DNA from: Pontibacillus litoralis JSM 072002
GTDB taxonomy: Bacteria; Bacillota; Bacilli; Bacillales; BH030062
Direction: 5' to 3'
Assembly (NCBI RefSeq): GCF_000775615.1
Contig: NZ_AVPG01000012.1
Span: forward strand, 1 to 64,000
DNA length: 64,000 nucleotides
The position numbers and the translations under genes were made by a program. The notes below the pieces were generated by a model. That model saw only the letters and a list, made by a program, of their open reading frames with translations. It did no database searches and was not told the DNA's origin. Of the stretch, positions 27,256 through 35,138 are shown piece by piece (positions within the stretch are counted from its first letter, which is position 1; the number at the start of each line of letters is the position of its first letter).

Positions 27256-27927
27256 ATGTACTATTATCCTTCTTCATACGTGAGACAGTATAAACGATCT
27301 GGTGAACGTTCCATGACTGTTACAGGAGTGGGCACGGTGACGACAACCCCTAACGTAGCTACCGTGCAAATCGGCATCATTACTGAGAATAAAGAACTCG
27401 AACAAGCACAGCAACAAAATGCACAACTGACAACAAACGTCATTGAATCTATGATGCAACTTGGTATTCCTCAAGAAAACATTCAAACCCAAGACTATAC
27501 GATTTTCCCCAAATATGATTACACGGATGGCAAACAAGTATTTCAAGGATATCAAGTAACACACACCCTATTGATTACGATAAACAACCTCAATCAAACA
27601 GGGATTGTCATCGATACAGCTGTGAAAAATGGCGCAAATCGTATATCCAATATTCAATTCACCTTTGATGACATGCCCTCCCTCTATCAAGAAGCATTAA
27701 GCCGTTCCTTGCAAAATGCTCTGTCCAAAGCACAAACGATCGCCACTACGATGTCTCTCAACTTAGACCCTACCCCTACACGAATTATCGAGCTAGTCAA
27801 TGAAGCACCAGTTCCTTTACAAACCTTCGCTAAATCAGAAGCTGTTAGTCATGCAGAAACGCCAATAGAACCTGGACAACTAACGATCACAGCCAAGGTA
27901 AACGTGCAATTTTATTACAGTGGCTAG
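27256..27927 (+). CDS. SIMPL-domain (DUF541) protein
   Basis: A 223-residue protein with the SIMPL pattern: MTVTGVGTVTTTPNVATVQIGI near the N-terminus, LGIPQENIQTQDYTIFPKYDY, and GQLTITAKVNVQF at the end. No signal peptide is visible, unlike many relatives. Members are linked to oxidative or signalling roles, without a defined activity. Confidence 0.88.
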   Translation: MYYYPSSYVRQYKRSGERSMTVTGVGTVTTTPNVATVQIGIITENKELEQAQQQNAQLTTNVIESMMQLGIPQENIQTQDYTIFPKYDYTDGKQVFQGYQVTHTLLITINNLNQTGIVIDTAVKNGANRISNIQFTFDDMPSLYQEALSRSLQNALSKAQTIATTMSLNLDPTPTRIIELVNEAPVPLQTFAKSEAVSHAETPIEPGQLTITAKVNVQFYYSG

Positions 27928-27934
27928 AACAAAA

Positions 27935-27973
27935 GTAAAGCTGCACTTCATTTGATAAGAAGTGCAGCTTTAC
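27935..27973. terminator. Terminator between the SIMPL gene and thioredoxin-like gene
   Basis: A perfect 15-bp stem (27935-27949 / 27959-27973). The minus strand continues TTTTGTT, so it could end transcripts from both sides. Confidence 0.75.
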
Positions 27974-28014
27974 TACGTGAAACATTTTATGTATTACATT
28001 CAATTTCCACTTCA

Positions 28015-28090
28015 ACAGGGCGCTTGCTGTGGGGAATCACGCCTCCCGCTATTCCAGCTAGAGTCGCCACGTTCCGTTCCAATCAGGATG
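28015..28090. repeat. GC-richer intergenic segment resembling a Bacillaceae dispersed repeat
   Basis: This stretch, with GGGCGCTTGCTGTGGGGAA, GCCTCCCGCT, GAGTCGCCACGTTCC and CCAATCAGGATG, is GC-rich compared with its surroundings and contains no gene. From memory it resembles the family of dispersed intergenic repeats found in many Bacillaceae genomes. Only one copy is in the window, so this is unproven. Confidence 0.4.
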
Positions 28091-28173
28091 CATGAGTGTC
28101 TTTTTTCACAAACATTCGCACAACATTTAATAAACATAGGCAATGATTTCAGTGAAAAACACATAAACAATAC

Positions 28174-28497
28174 TTATTTCGTTAATGCTTCAGCCAAAAA
28201 GGACTGCACTTCATCAGGTGTTTTGGCATATGCGCTATGAAGGTGAGCTATTTTCTCCCCATTTTGAAATATTAATATGCTAGGAATGCCCATAACCTCA
28301 TATTTCTGTGCTATTTCAGGTAGTTCATCACGATTTACTTCAAACCACTGATAAGCGTTATATGCTTCCACTATATCGCCGATAAACATGTCCATACGTT
28401 TGCAATCAGGACACCAATCAGCGGAGAACTTAATTATTACAGGTTGCTTGCTTGTGATTGTTTCGTCAAATACACTTTGTTCATGAATAAATTCCAT
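28174..28497 (-). CDS. Thioredoxin-family protein
   Basis: A 107-residue thioredoxin fold with active site WCPDCKRM (about 29-36) and cis-proline GIPSILIFQNGEKI. CPDC rather than CGPC suggests a specialised redox role, as in YtpP/YdbP-type proteins. It is likely to be cytoplasmic, with no signal peptide. AGGAGGGA ribosome site. Confidence 0.9.
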   Translation of the reverse strand: MEFIHEQSVFDETITSKQPVIIKFSADWCPDCKRMDMFIGDIVEAYNAYQWFEVNRDELPEIAQKYEVMGIPSILIFQNGEKIAHLHSAYAKTPDEVQSFLAEALTK

Positions 28498-28583
28498 CGT
28501 TCTATTCCCTCCTAATCTTGCTTCTTATTCATTAAACCATAGATGATCCTATAAGAAAACATACTCGCTTAAGAGAGGCTTTG

Positions 28584-28609
28584 TTTTATTGATCAAACGT
28601 TTGAGTAAT
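28584..28609. repeat. Copy 2 of the dyad element (TCAAACGTTTGA core)
   Basis: Same 22-bp dyad as at 19337-19362, inverted. It lies about 90 bases upstream of the thioredoxin-like gene and at the 3' end of a doubtful small reading frame. It could be an operator for a TetR-like regulator, not identified here. Confidence 0.5.
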
Positions 28610-28756
28610 ACGCCTATTTTCAGGTAATTCGCCGTTTCCATCGACCAAAAAACAGACATTCGCATACAGTAATAGTGCATTACGTAATACATGTTGACTG
28701 AAATACAGTTTAACTCTAATATTCATTAACGCACTGCTCCTAATAGCAATTAGCAT
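28586..28756 (-). CDS. Possible small protein (doubtful)
   Basis: A 56-residue open frame starting MLIAIRSSALMNIRVKLYF with AGAGGTAG upstream, and a second possible start at 28726 with GGAG. No family is recognised; it ends ENRRITQTFDQ, inside the dyad element. It may be non-coding leader sequence of the thioredoxin-like gene. Confidence 0.25.
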   Translation of the reverse strand: MLIAIRSSALMNIRVKLYFSQHVLRNALLLYANVCFLVDGNGELPENRRITQTFDQ

Positions 28757-28816
28757 CACTACCTCTTTCATTAGAGGCAAACACAGACAGGAAACATTTT
28801 AAAGGAGGAAGGGAAT

Positions 28817-28966
28817 ATGCACGGATATTACGGTGGATATGATTGTTGTTATAGCGGTGGCGGATACGGCGGTGGATACGGCGGTGGATACGGTTATGGT
28901 AGCTTCGTGTTAATCGTCGTTCTATTCATCCTATTGATCATTGTTGGTGCAACGGTTTGTCGTTAA
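28817..28966 (+). CDS. YjcZ-family sporulation protein
   Basis: A 49-residue peptide: Gly/Tyr-rich first half ([20 protein letters not shown]) and one C-terminal hydrophobic segment ([19 protein letters not shown]). This matches the YjcZ/YhdX family of small Bacillaceae sporulation proteins, thought to be spore-associated. Strong ribosome site AAAGGAGG. Three 12-bp tandem DNA units (28856-28891) encode the Gly-Tyr repeats. Confidence 0.9.
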   Translation: MHGYYGGYDCCYSGGGYGGGYGGGYGYGSFVLIVVLFILLIIVGATVCR

Positions 28967-28975
28967 TGTTCCTAT

Positions 28976-29013
28976 AAAGAAAAGCCAGCACATAAACATG
29001 CTGGCTTTTCTTT
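28976..29013. terminator. Bidirectional terminator between yjcZ-type gene and DUF368 gene
   Basis: A perfect 15-bp stem (28976-28990 / 28999-29013) with A/T-rich outer ends acting as T-runs on both strands. Confidence 0.9.
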
Positions 29014-29818
29014 AATTATGCTCTATTTTCCCTAACAGATTCGATACAATAAGGCCACCTAACAAGGCAATGACACATAATAGTATATCAACAGGAACTC
29101 CTGGAAAGATAACAATAACAGATCCTAACACCATTCCAATCACTGTTGCAAACGTATAAATAGGATAGTGCTTAAATAAATAGTTAATTCCTTTACTACT
29201 TAACAATAAGCCAATCATAACGCCTAATCCGACTGTCACGACTCGAGCCATATCTAATTCTTTAATTGCTGTCGTTATGATTGGATATACTCCAATCAAC
29301 AACAATAAAAATGAACCGCTAATACCAGGTAACAACATCGCCATACTTGCCATCCAACCAGAAAAAAATAAAATTACATATTGCCCTATTGTAATCGATT
29401 CTCCCCACGCTTGCGGGTTACCCTCTTGTAAGAAAGCAAGAGAAGCTACAAGGCAAGCACTTATTATCATAAACACGTAATGTATTGGTTTAAAGGTCTT
29501 CTTATAATCTGCTTCGTGTAATAGAAACGGAATAATACCAATAATTAACCCTAAGAAAAAGTACATCGTAGGCTGCTCGTATGCCTCTAACAGCCACGTA
29601 ATCAAGTTCGCCATTGAGAAGATCGCCAACAACATACCAATCCCGAGCGGAATTAAAAAGCGCACGTGCGTCTTCCATTCCTTACTAAAAACACCGTCAA
29701 TTGCTGCAATAAGACGGTCATAAATCCCTAAAACAACTGCAATCGTTCCACCGCTCACTCCAGGAACGACATCACTTGTCCCCATCAAAAAACCTCGATA
29801 TATATTTCTCCACTCCAT
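29012..29818 (-). CDS. DUF368-family membrane protein (PopT-type undecaprenyl-phosphate transporter)
   Basis: A 268-residue membrane protein with about eight segments and the DUF368 hallmarks GTSDVVPGVSGGTIAVVLGIYDRLI (N-terminus) and MLLPGISGSFLLLLIGVY. DUF368 proteins (PopT) recycle undecaprenyl phosphate across the membrane for wall synthesis in other bacteria. Whether it is the main or a second flippase here (beside a DedA-type UptA) is unknown. AAGGAG ribosome site. Confidence 0.9.
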   Translation of the reverse strand: MEWRNIYRGFLMGTSDVVPGVSGGTIAVVLGIYDRLIAAIDGVFSKEWKTHVRFLIPLGIGMLLAIFSMANLITWLLEAYEQPTMYFFLGLIIGIIPFLLHEADYKKTFKPIHYVFMIISACLVASLAFLQEGNPQAWGESITIGQYVILFFSGWMASMAMLLPGISGSFLLLLIGVYPIITTAIKELDMARVVTVGLGVMIGLLLSSKGINYLFKHYPIYTFATVIGMVLGSVIVIFPGVPVDILLCVIALLGGLIVSNLLGKIEHN

Positions 29819-29833
29819 CTACGTAATCTCCTT

Positions 29834-30658
29834 CTATATTGCGCTTTCTTCCCCGCAGTTTTGTGCCAAGTTACATGCTATCTTTCGTATTAAATCTAAG
29901 TCACCTTTATGATAAGCTTCTTCCTTCATCCCATCAAGTATATACAATGCAAAATTCCATATAGTGCGTCTTATAGATTGATCATTTACGAGCACTATTT
30001 TATACAATGCCTCTAGCACTCCGTTCATGACGGACACATCGTGCTTACCGTACAATCGAATTTGTGTAGAAGCTTTTGTACAATAATTCATGATATGCTT
30101 TCGGAACAACTTCTAAACGAAGCGCTCCATCTTCATCTGTATAATAACGGTCTTCTCTATACTTATGTCCAAGCTTAGCCAAAATAGAACCAATTCGGTT
30201 AATACCATTAATGGCTGTATGAGGGTCATTCCTTTCTGGTTATATGGCACGAAGCGCAATTTCCACTAGTTTCTGAATAGAGAACTCGATAGCTTGAACA
30301 TTTGTACGCTCCTTACCGATAATAACATAATCTAATGATATATCGTCGTCCAATTCTTTTTTATCGTTTTTAAATCGATAATAGAATAACGGCATTCCTT
30401 CCTCAAGATAATCACCAATTTGAACATGGACATAAATGAATAAGTCATTTTGTTTGGACCAGTGAATAAAAGGCTCATAATCAATATGTTGCACATTACC
30501 ACTTTCTGTACTTCTCGTTCATACGTTTCTTTTTCGTATAGTCGTCGTAACACTTCTTCATCCCAATGAGCATGAACGTCATACTTATGAGGCGTCATTA
30601 ACTGGTGGTCCACCGTATGTATCGGTTCGGTTTGAATTTTGCCAATTAATTTATTCAC
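29834..30658 (-). pseudogene. Decayed DUF2254-family membrane protein gene
   Basis: Three successive fragments together give the cytoplasmic half of a DUF2254 protein: EREVQ.., NVQHIDYEPFIHWSKQNDLFIYV, IGKERTNVQAIEFSIQKLVEIALRA, NDPHTAINGINRIG and QIRLYGKHDVSVMNGVLEAL. Lesions are a 1-base deletion in an A-run at about 30503-30505, an in-frame TAA at 30240-30242 replacing a sense codon, and a 1-base insertion near 30063-30067. The N-terminal membrane part (about 150-200 residues) is missing. Several independent lesions argue for true decay, not sequencing error. Confidence 0.88.
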
Positions 30659-30680
30659 TTACAGAATATTACCATACAAG

Positions 30681-30731
30681 TTTACCCCTAGGTCCTTTCT
30701 ATAAACGAAAAAGAAAGAACATAGGGGTAAA
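30681..30731. repeat. Long inverted repeat between the ZIP gene and the pseudogene
   Basis: Arms TTTACCCCTA (30681-30690) and TAGGGGTAAA (30722-30731) are extended inward by CTTTC/GAAAG. No T-run follows on the minus strand, so it is a poor intrinsic terminator. It lies at the truncated 5' edge of the DUF2254 remnant. Confidence 0.6.
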
Positions 30732-30746
30732 AAAGCAATCATCTAT

Positions 30747-31556
30747 TTATCCTAAGGCAACATCTAATGTCATCATAACCGCAAAACCAATCATTAAACT
30801 AATGGAAGCAATGTTCACATTCCCTTTCTCATGTGAACCAGGAATAATTTCTTTAGCAACAACGAATATCATTGCTCCAGCAGCAAAGCTTAAAGCGTAC
30901 GGTAAAATCGGCTCAATGAATATAACAGCAGCAGCACCGATGACCGCTGATATTGGTTCTACCATGCCAGAGAACTGACCAAATAGAAAACTCTTCATCT
31001 TGCCCATCCCATCTCGGTGTAACGGCATCGAAACAGCCGTACCTTCTGGGAAGTTTTGAATACCGATTCCAATCGCTAGCGCAACAGCACCTGCTAGGGT
31101 AGCTCCCGTCTCACCTGAGGCTAGTGCGCCAAAGGCAACCCCAACTGCTAAGCCTTCTGGAATATTGTGCAACGTCATCGAGAATACCAATAAAGCCGTA
31201 CGATTCTTCGCTTTATTATCTTTAATATCATGGAGATATCGATCTGTATTAATAACTGGCAGCATCTTGTCCACTAATAAAAGTAAAAATCCTCCTAACA
31301 AGAAACCTACCACAGCAGGTACCCAGGAAGGAACAGGTCCACCCTCTGCCATTTCAATTGCTGGTGCTAGTAACGACCAATAACTGGCTGCTATCATTAC
31401 CCCTCCGGCAAATGCGAGCATGCTATCAAGAAACTTCTGATTCGTTCCTTTCACAAAGAATACTAAAGATGCGCCTAGTGCCGTCATCCCCCACGTAAAT
31501 AACGTACCAATTAACGCTTGCACAATTGGATTTAATTCTACAAATGCTTCAATCAT
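30747..31556 (-). CDS. ZIP-family divalent metal transporter
   Basis: A 269-residue, eight-segment ZIP transporter. The two metal-site helices are clear: LHNIPEGLAVGVAFGA (segment 4) and IGIQNFPEGTAVSMPL (segment 5). It probably imports zinc or another divalent cation. A second, shorter ZIP gene lies 5 kb away. It lacks a long His-rich loop. Confidence 0.92.
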   Translation of the reverse strand: MIEAFVELNPIVQALIGTLFTWGMTALGASLVFFVKGTNQKFLDSMLAFAGGVMIAASYWSLLAPAIEMAEGGPVPSWVPAVVGFLLGGFLLLLVDKMLPVINTDRYLHDIKDNKAKNRTALLVFSMTLHNIPEGLAVGVAFGALASGETGATLAGAVALAIGIGIQNFPEGTAVSMPLHRDGMGKMKSFLFGQFSGMVEPISAVIGAAAVIFIEPILPYALSFAAGAMIFVVAKEIIPGSHEKGNVNIASISLMIGFAVMMTLDVALG

Positions 31557-31721
31557 GATGCTTCACCTCTTCATTGAACTACGCTTTTGCATTAGTGCAA
31601 TTTTTGTTGTTTCATACATTTTATATGGTAATACACAAAAAGGTCAACTAAAATCAGTGAAAAGAAAGGAAACGTCCTTATTACAATGGTATACTATTTA
31701 ATACAAGGAGGAGATGAGTTC

Positions 31722-32318
31722 ATGAAGAAGCTTGCCTTTATTATAATAGGGATTTTGTTTCTTACTGCATGCAACGCGGAAGAGAGAACGAGAGAAACGA
31801 AGCTAACGATTGAACCGTTACAACTAACAGAACGGGAAGAAAAATTGGTCAAACAACAGCCAGCGGAGTTGCAAGAATACTTCTTAGTGAATGGAATGTT
31901 AAACGAATCCGATGACTTAAAGTTAGCTGTTACGAAGATAGAAGACGGAGAACAAACGGAGAAGATGAGTTCTTATGGATTTTTAGAAACGGAATACGAT
32001 GATTACATACTTTCTACTTCAATCTATAACCATTCAAATACCGAAGAAACGTTAGTATTTGGCTCTGATACTAGCTTGAGTTCCAGTACTATTCCCATTC
32101 CCACCGAGTTCAACTCCTTCACATACGGGAGTATCATTTCCGAAGAAACATCTTTAGAAAAAGGGGAAACGTATCATTTAGCTTACTTGCAAGGCTCTTC
32201 AGAGAACTCCATGTCTACCCCAAGCATTACACCAACAGAGTTAAAAGATATGAAAAATGCGGAATTAGCTTACATCTTTACCATTTCCATTATCGATAAA
32301 GATCATCATCAACGTTAA
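31722..32318 (+). CDS. Predicted lipoprotein of unknown family
   Basis: A 198-residue exported protein: signal MKKLAFIIIGILFLTAC with lipobox LTAC, then an acidic, Thr/Glu-rich mature part with no domain that I recognise (one long segment about 60-130 looks like a beta-sandwich). The ATG at 31722 follows AAGGAGGAG; an in-frame ATG 36 bases earlier lies ahead of this ribosome site. Its 3' end overlaps the convergent ykvA-like gene by 29 bases. Confidence 0.8.
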   Translation: MKKLAFIIIGILFLTACNAEERTRETKLTIEPLQLTEREEKLVKQQPAELQEYFLVNGMLNESDDLKLAVTKIEDGEQTEKMSSYGFLETEYDDYILSTSIYNHSNTEETLVFGSDTSLSSSTIPIPTEFNSFTYGSIISEETSLEKGETYHLAYLQGSSENSMSTPSITPTELKDMKNAELAYIFTISIIDKDHHQR

Positions 32319-32580
32319 ACAACTTACGTAAGGATGGTGGCGCCATTTTCACGATGCGCTGCAGCACAAATGTAAAGACAGCAATATCGTCTATTAAACC
32401 AATAACACCAAAAATATCAGGAATCGCATCGAATGGCAGTACGAAATAGCCAAACAGAAAAAAAGCGGCTAACCATTTCTTTGACCTACCCACTTCATAT
32501 GACCGAAAAAAAGCAAATAAAAAAGGAATAGACTTCCGTACATTAAATACAAATCTCAACCGTTTCCAAACTTTACGCAT
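32290..32580 (-). CDS. YkvA-family (DUF1232) membrane protein
   Basis: A 96-residue protein with the DUF1232 motif YFVLPFDAIPDIFGVIGLIDDIAV (about 46-69) flanked by hydrophobic residues. Function unknown. GAGGTG ribosome site. Convergent overlap with the lipoprotein gene. Confidence 0.88.
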   Translation of the reverse strand: MRKVWKRLRFVFNVRKSIPFLFAFFRSYEVGRSKKWLAAFFLFGYFVLPFDAIPDIFGVIGLIDDIAVFTFVLQRIVKMAPPSLRKLFNVDDDLYR

Positions 32581-32647
32581 TCTCTGTGAACACCTCTCAT
32601 TAAACTCATTTATGCCTCTATTATATCACGATGAAACAGCAGACCGT

Positions 32648-32680
32648 AAAAAAGGAGACTCCCTAACAGAGCCTCCCTTT
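32648..32680 (-). terminator. Terminator of the LOG-family gene
   Basis: Minus-strand stem AAAGG-AGGCTC / GAGTCTCCTTT with a bulged G, followed by TTTTTT. Begins at the stop codon. Confidence 0.7.
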
Positions 32681-33224
32681 ACACATGTGATTTACTTAAA
32701 CGCTGTAGCAATACCTCTACATTTTCTTCTAAAATCGCCATATTTCGATTATCTTGTGTTAAAAACTTCTCTTGCACCATATGGTCGAATAAGGAAATTA
32801 ATGGTGTGTAGTATTGATTTACATTGAGCAAGCCAATCGGTTTATTATGAATACCAATCTGCGCCCACGTATACACTTCGAAGAACTCTTCCATTGTACC
32901 TGCTCCACCTGGCATCGTAATAAATGCATCAGATAATTCGGCCATTTTTGCTTTACGTTTATGCATCGTTTCCACAACGTGTAATTCTGTTAAGTTATGA
33001 TGAGCAACTTCACGTTCTACTAATTTGTTTGGAATGACACCAATTGCCTCTCCACCATTCTCTAGAACTGTATCCGCCAACACTCCCATTAAGCCAACAC
33101 TGGAACCACCGTACACTAACGTAATTCCTTGCTCCGCTAAAGCTTTACCTAACGCGATAGCGCCTTGTTTATACGCATCGTGATTCCCTAAACGTGAGCC
33201 ACAAAATACCGCTATTCGATTCAT
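32679..33224 (-). CDS. LOG-family nucleoside 5'-monophosphate phosphoribohydrolase (YvdD-type)
   Basis: A 181-residue Rossmann-fold protein with the LOG signature PGGAGTMEEFFE (about 106-117) and the N-terminal VFCGSRLGNHDAY and VYGGSSVGLMG motifs. LOG enzymes remove the base from nucleotide or cytokinin monophosphates; in bacteria the natural substrate is uncertain. GAGGTG ribosome site. Confidence 0.92.
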   Translation of the reverse strand: MNRIAVFCGSRLGNHDAYKQGAIALGKALAEQGITLVYGGSSVGLMGVLADTVLENGGEAIGVIPNKLVEREVAHHNLTELHVVETMHKRKAKMAELSDAFITMPGGAGTMEEFFEVYTWAQIGIHNKPIGLLNVNQYYTPLISLFDHMVQEKFLTQDNRNMAILEENVEVLLQRLSKSHV

Positions 33225-33273
33225 TCAAACACCTCTTCACTTTTATATAGGAAACTATGAAATACACCTTATA

Positions 33274-33300
33274 AAAGTGTAGTGTATTTTGCTACACTTT
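33274..33300. promoter_or_regulatory. Dyad in the divergent LOG / sunset-domain promoter region
   Basis: Perfect 9-bp inverted arms AAAGTGTAG / CTACACTTT with a 9-base spacer, about 50 bases upstream of the LOG gene. Could be an operator or a small terminator; no T-run supports the latter. Confidence 0.35.
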
Positions 33301-33422
33301 AAAAGTAGGTAAATGTTAAAAATATATATGATTATCGTAAGCACATTATGCTACTAATCTATAATGTTCCATTAAGTAGAGTCCAGAAAAAGAATGATAG
33401 TAGACTAAAGGAGACAATCAGA

Positions 33423-33731
33423 TTGAAAATGCTCAGTAAAATTGCCACGTATAGCCTATGTTTTTTTAGTGGTGTTTTGGCCACACTATGGTACATCTCA
33501 TCAAGAAAGCAAAACAGATATACCATTCGGATACCAGTGCAGGAAGCAGAAATTATATCAAAGTGTGAAGAAGAAGCACCGCATTCACTCATTAAAGGAA
33601 ACAAAAACGCAAAAGGAGAACGAATTTATCACATTCCAGGAGGACAATTTTATGAAAGAGTTACCGCTGTAGAAACATTTCAAACAGAAGAAGAAGCACA
33701 AGCAAATGGGTATAGAAGATCAAAACGCTAG
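33423..33731 (+). CDS. Sunset-domain membrane-anchored small protein
   Basis: A 102-residue protein with one N-terminal membrane segment (IATYSLCFFSGVLATLWYIS) and a C-terminal block IKGNKNAKGERIYHIPGG...FYERVTAVETFQTEEEAQANGYRRSKR. This block is the sunset domain, often attached to nucleases or as a short membrane-anchored protein; function unknown. TTG at 33423 follows AAGGAG at nine bases; the ATG at 33429 is an alternative. Confidence 0.8.
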   Translation: MKMLSKIATYSLCFFSGVLATLWYISSRKQNRYTIRIPVQEAEIISKCEEEAPHSLIKGNKNAKGERIYHIPGGQFYERVTAVETFQTEEEAQANGYRRSKR

Positions 33732-33759
33732 AACGCGCATTATGACAGAAAATATCGAC

Positions 33760-33775
33760 GTTTCACGTGAAACAT
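33760..33775. promoter_or_regulatory. parS site (ParB/Spo0J binding)
   Basis: CGTTTCACGTGAAACA matches the Bacillus parS consensus TGTTNCACGTGAAACA in 15 of 16 positions, including the complete 14-bp palindrome GTTTCACGTGAAAC. It lies in an intergenic region after the sunset-domain gene. ParB loading at such sites organises the origin region during replication and sporulation. Confidence 0.85.
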
Positions 33776-33803
33776 TTGTAGAATAAAGTAGATTCTTCTC
33801 ACA

Positions 33804-33832
33804 AAAACACGAGCTTTAGGCGCTCGTGTTTT
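33804..33832. terminator. Terminator at the end of the MFS gene
   Basis: Perfect 11-bp stem AAAACACGAGC / GCTCGTGTTTT; on the minus strand T's follow. The upstream arm encodes the last residues of the MFS protein. It could act on both strands. Confidence 0.85.
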
Positions 33833-34994
33833 GCTTTATGAATGCTGTATTTTCTTTTTTGACTTTTTTCATTGATAGAAACGTAGCACCAAGAGACAAA
33901 ATAATAAACAATCCACCTACTGTTGCATTATACTCAACGGAAGCCCGCTCAATGACAATCGCACCAATAGAAGAGCCGCACGCAATCCCTAGATGAAGAG
34001 CAGAATTATTTAATCCTTGTTGAATATCGGATGATTCCGGAGCCGCTTCTATTAAATAGCTTTGCATCGCTGGAGTAATAGACCAACTTAGCATTCCCCA
34101 CACAATCATAACAACAAGGAACAGTGGAAGAGAGACAGTTGTATAAGGAATGACAAAGATTGTTATCCCAAAGGCCGTAATAATACCAATAATAGCAGGC
34201 TTAGAGCCAAACCGATCTGCTATTACACCTCCTATACCACCACCGGCAACTGCCGCAAAGCCAAATAATAAATAAGCTATGCTTACCCACGTCCCACTTA
34301 GCCCCACAATTGTTTTTAAAAACGGGGTTAAGTATGCGTACAATGTAAGGTGCCCCGTTAGAAAGAGGAATGAAGCACATTGGGCCATCAATATTTTCCG
34401 ATCCTTTAGCGTACGTAATTGAACTCGAAGCGGAATTGGCGGTTTCGGTTTAATTGGTTCCATAAACATATATACGCCTAACATTGCAATAACCGTTAAT
34501 CCCATAATCAACACAAACGGAGCACGCCAGCCAAATGCATTTCCTAACATTAATCCAACAGGTACACCTAGTACGAGAGAAGCACTAATTCCCATAAATA
34601 CAACGCCTATGGCACGAGCTCGATAACGCTCCTGTACGATATTAGAAGCCAACGTCAAGCTTAATAAGACGAGTAATGAACCACTAGCTGCCGTAATGAT
34701 GCGGGATATCATTAACATCGTATACGTTGTACTAAATACAGCTACCACGATTCCAACTAAAAAGACAGTAATCGAGATAAGTGTTAATTTTTTTCTTTCT
34801 ATTTTCGCAGTTACGACGAGTAATATCGGAGCCGATAAAGCAAACACGATGGAAAAAACAGTAATTAGCAAACCTGCCGCACCAATGCTAACACCTAAAT
34901 CGATTGCAATGATATCCAATATTCCTCCAATAATTAATTCCACCACACCTACAACAAATGAAACGATTGTAAGTAAATATACCCGTTTATCCAA
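33816..34994 (-). CDS. MFS transporter, AraJ/DHA1-type efflux
   Basis: A 392-residue protein with twelve hydrophobic segments and the MFS motif GGIGGVIADRFGSKPAIIG (motif A of the second half). It resembles AraJ/YdhP-type sugar or drug efflux proteins. The TTG at 34994 is chosen, with GGAGGG ten bases upstream; the ATG at 35012 would overlap that site. It is divergent from a TrmB-type regulator, with an operator-like dyad between them. Confidence 0.87.
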   Translation of the reverse strand: MDKRVYLLTIVSFVVGVVELIIGGILDIIAIDLGVSIGAAGLLITVFSIVFALSAPILLVVTAKIERKKLTLISITVFLVGIVVAVFSTTYTMLMISRIITAASGSLLVLLSLTLASNIVQERYRARAIGVVFMGISASLVLGVPVGLMLGNAFGWRAPFVLIMGLTVIAMLGVYMFMEPIKPKPPIPLRVQLRTLKDRKILMAQCASFLFLTGHLTLYAYLTPFLKTIVGLSGTWVSIAYLLFGFAAVAGGGIGGVIADRFGSKPAIIGIITAFGITIFVIPYTTVSLPLFLVVMIVWGMLSWSITPAMQSYLIEAAPESSDIQQGLNNSALHLGIACGSSIGAIVIERASVEYNATVGGLFIILSLGATFLSMKKVKKENTAFIKQNTSA

Positions 34995-35014
34995 ATTACG
35001 CCCACCCTCCAATT

Positions 35015-35036
35015 AGTTACTACTATGATAGTAACT
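35015..35036. promoter_or_regulatory. Operator-like dyad in the MFS promoter
   Basis: Perfect arms AGTTACTA / TAGTAACT with a 6-base spacer, overlapping a possible minus-strand -10 (TATCAT). The divergent TrmB-family regulator is the natural candidate to bind it. Confidence 0.6.
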
Positions 35037-35138
35037 TTAGCACCACAAGAGCAAGATAGCAACAGATAATCGGAATATAAACAGTACACATCTATGGTAT
35101 GATGAAATAAATAACGCACGAAATAAGGAGCAAATGAT

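Noticed and set aside
27974-27985. Second parS-like sequence ACTACGTGAAAC
   Set aside because: Only one half of the palindrome is conserved; four of the sixteen consensus positions differ.
29834-30658. Three separate small genes
   Set aside because: Their translations join into one DUF2254 sequence across two frameshifts and a stop codon, so they are parts of one pseudogene.
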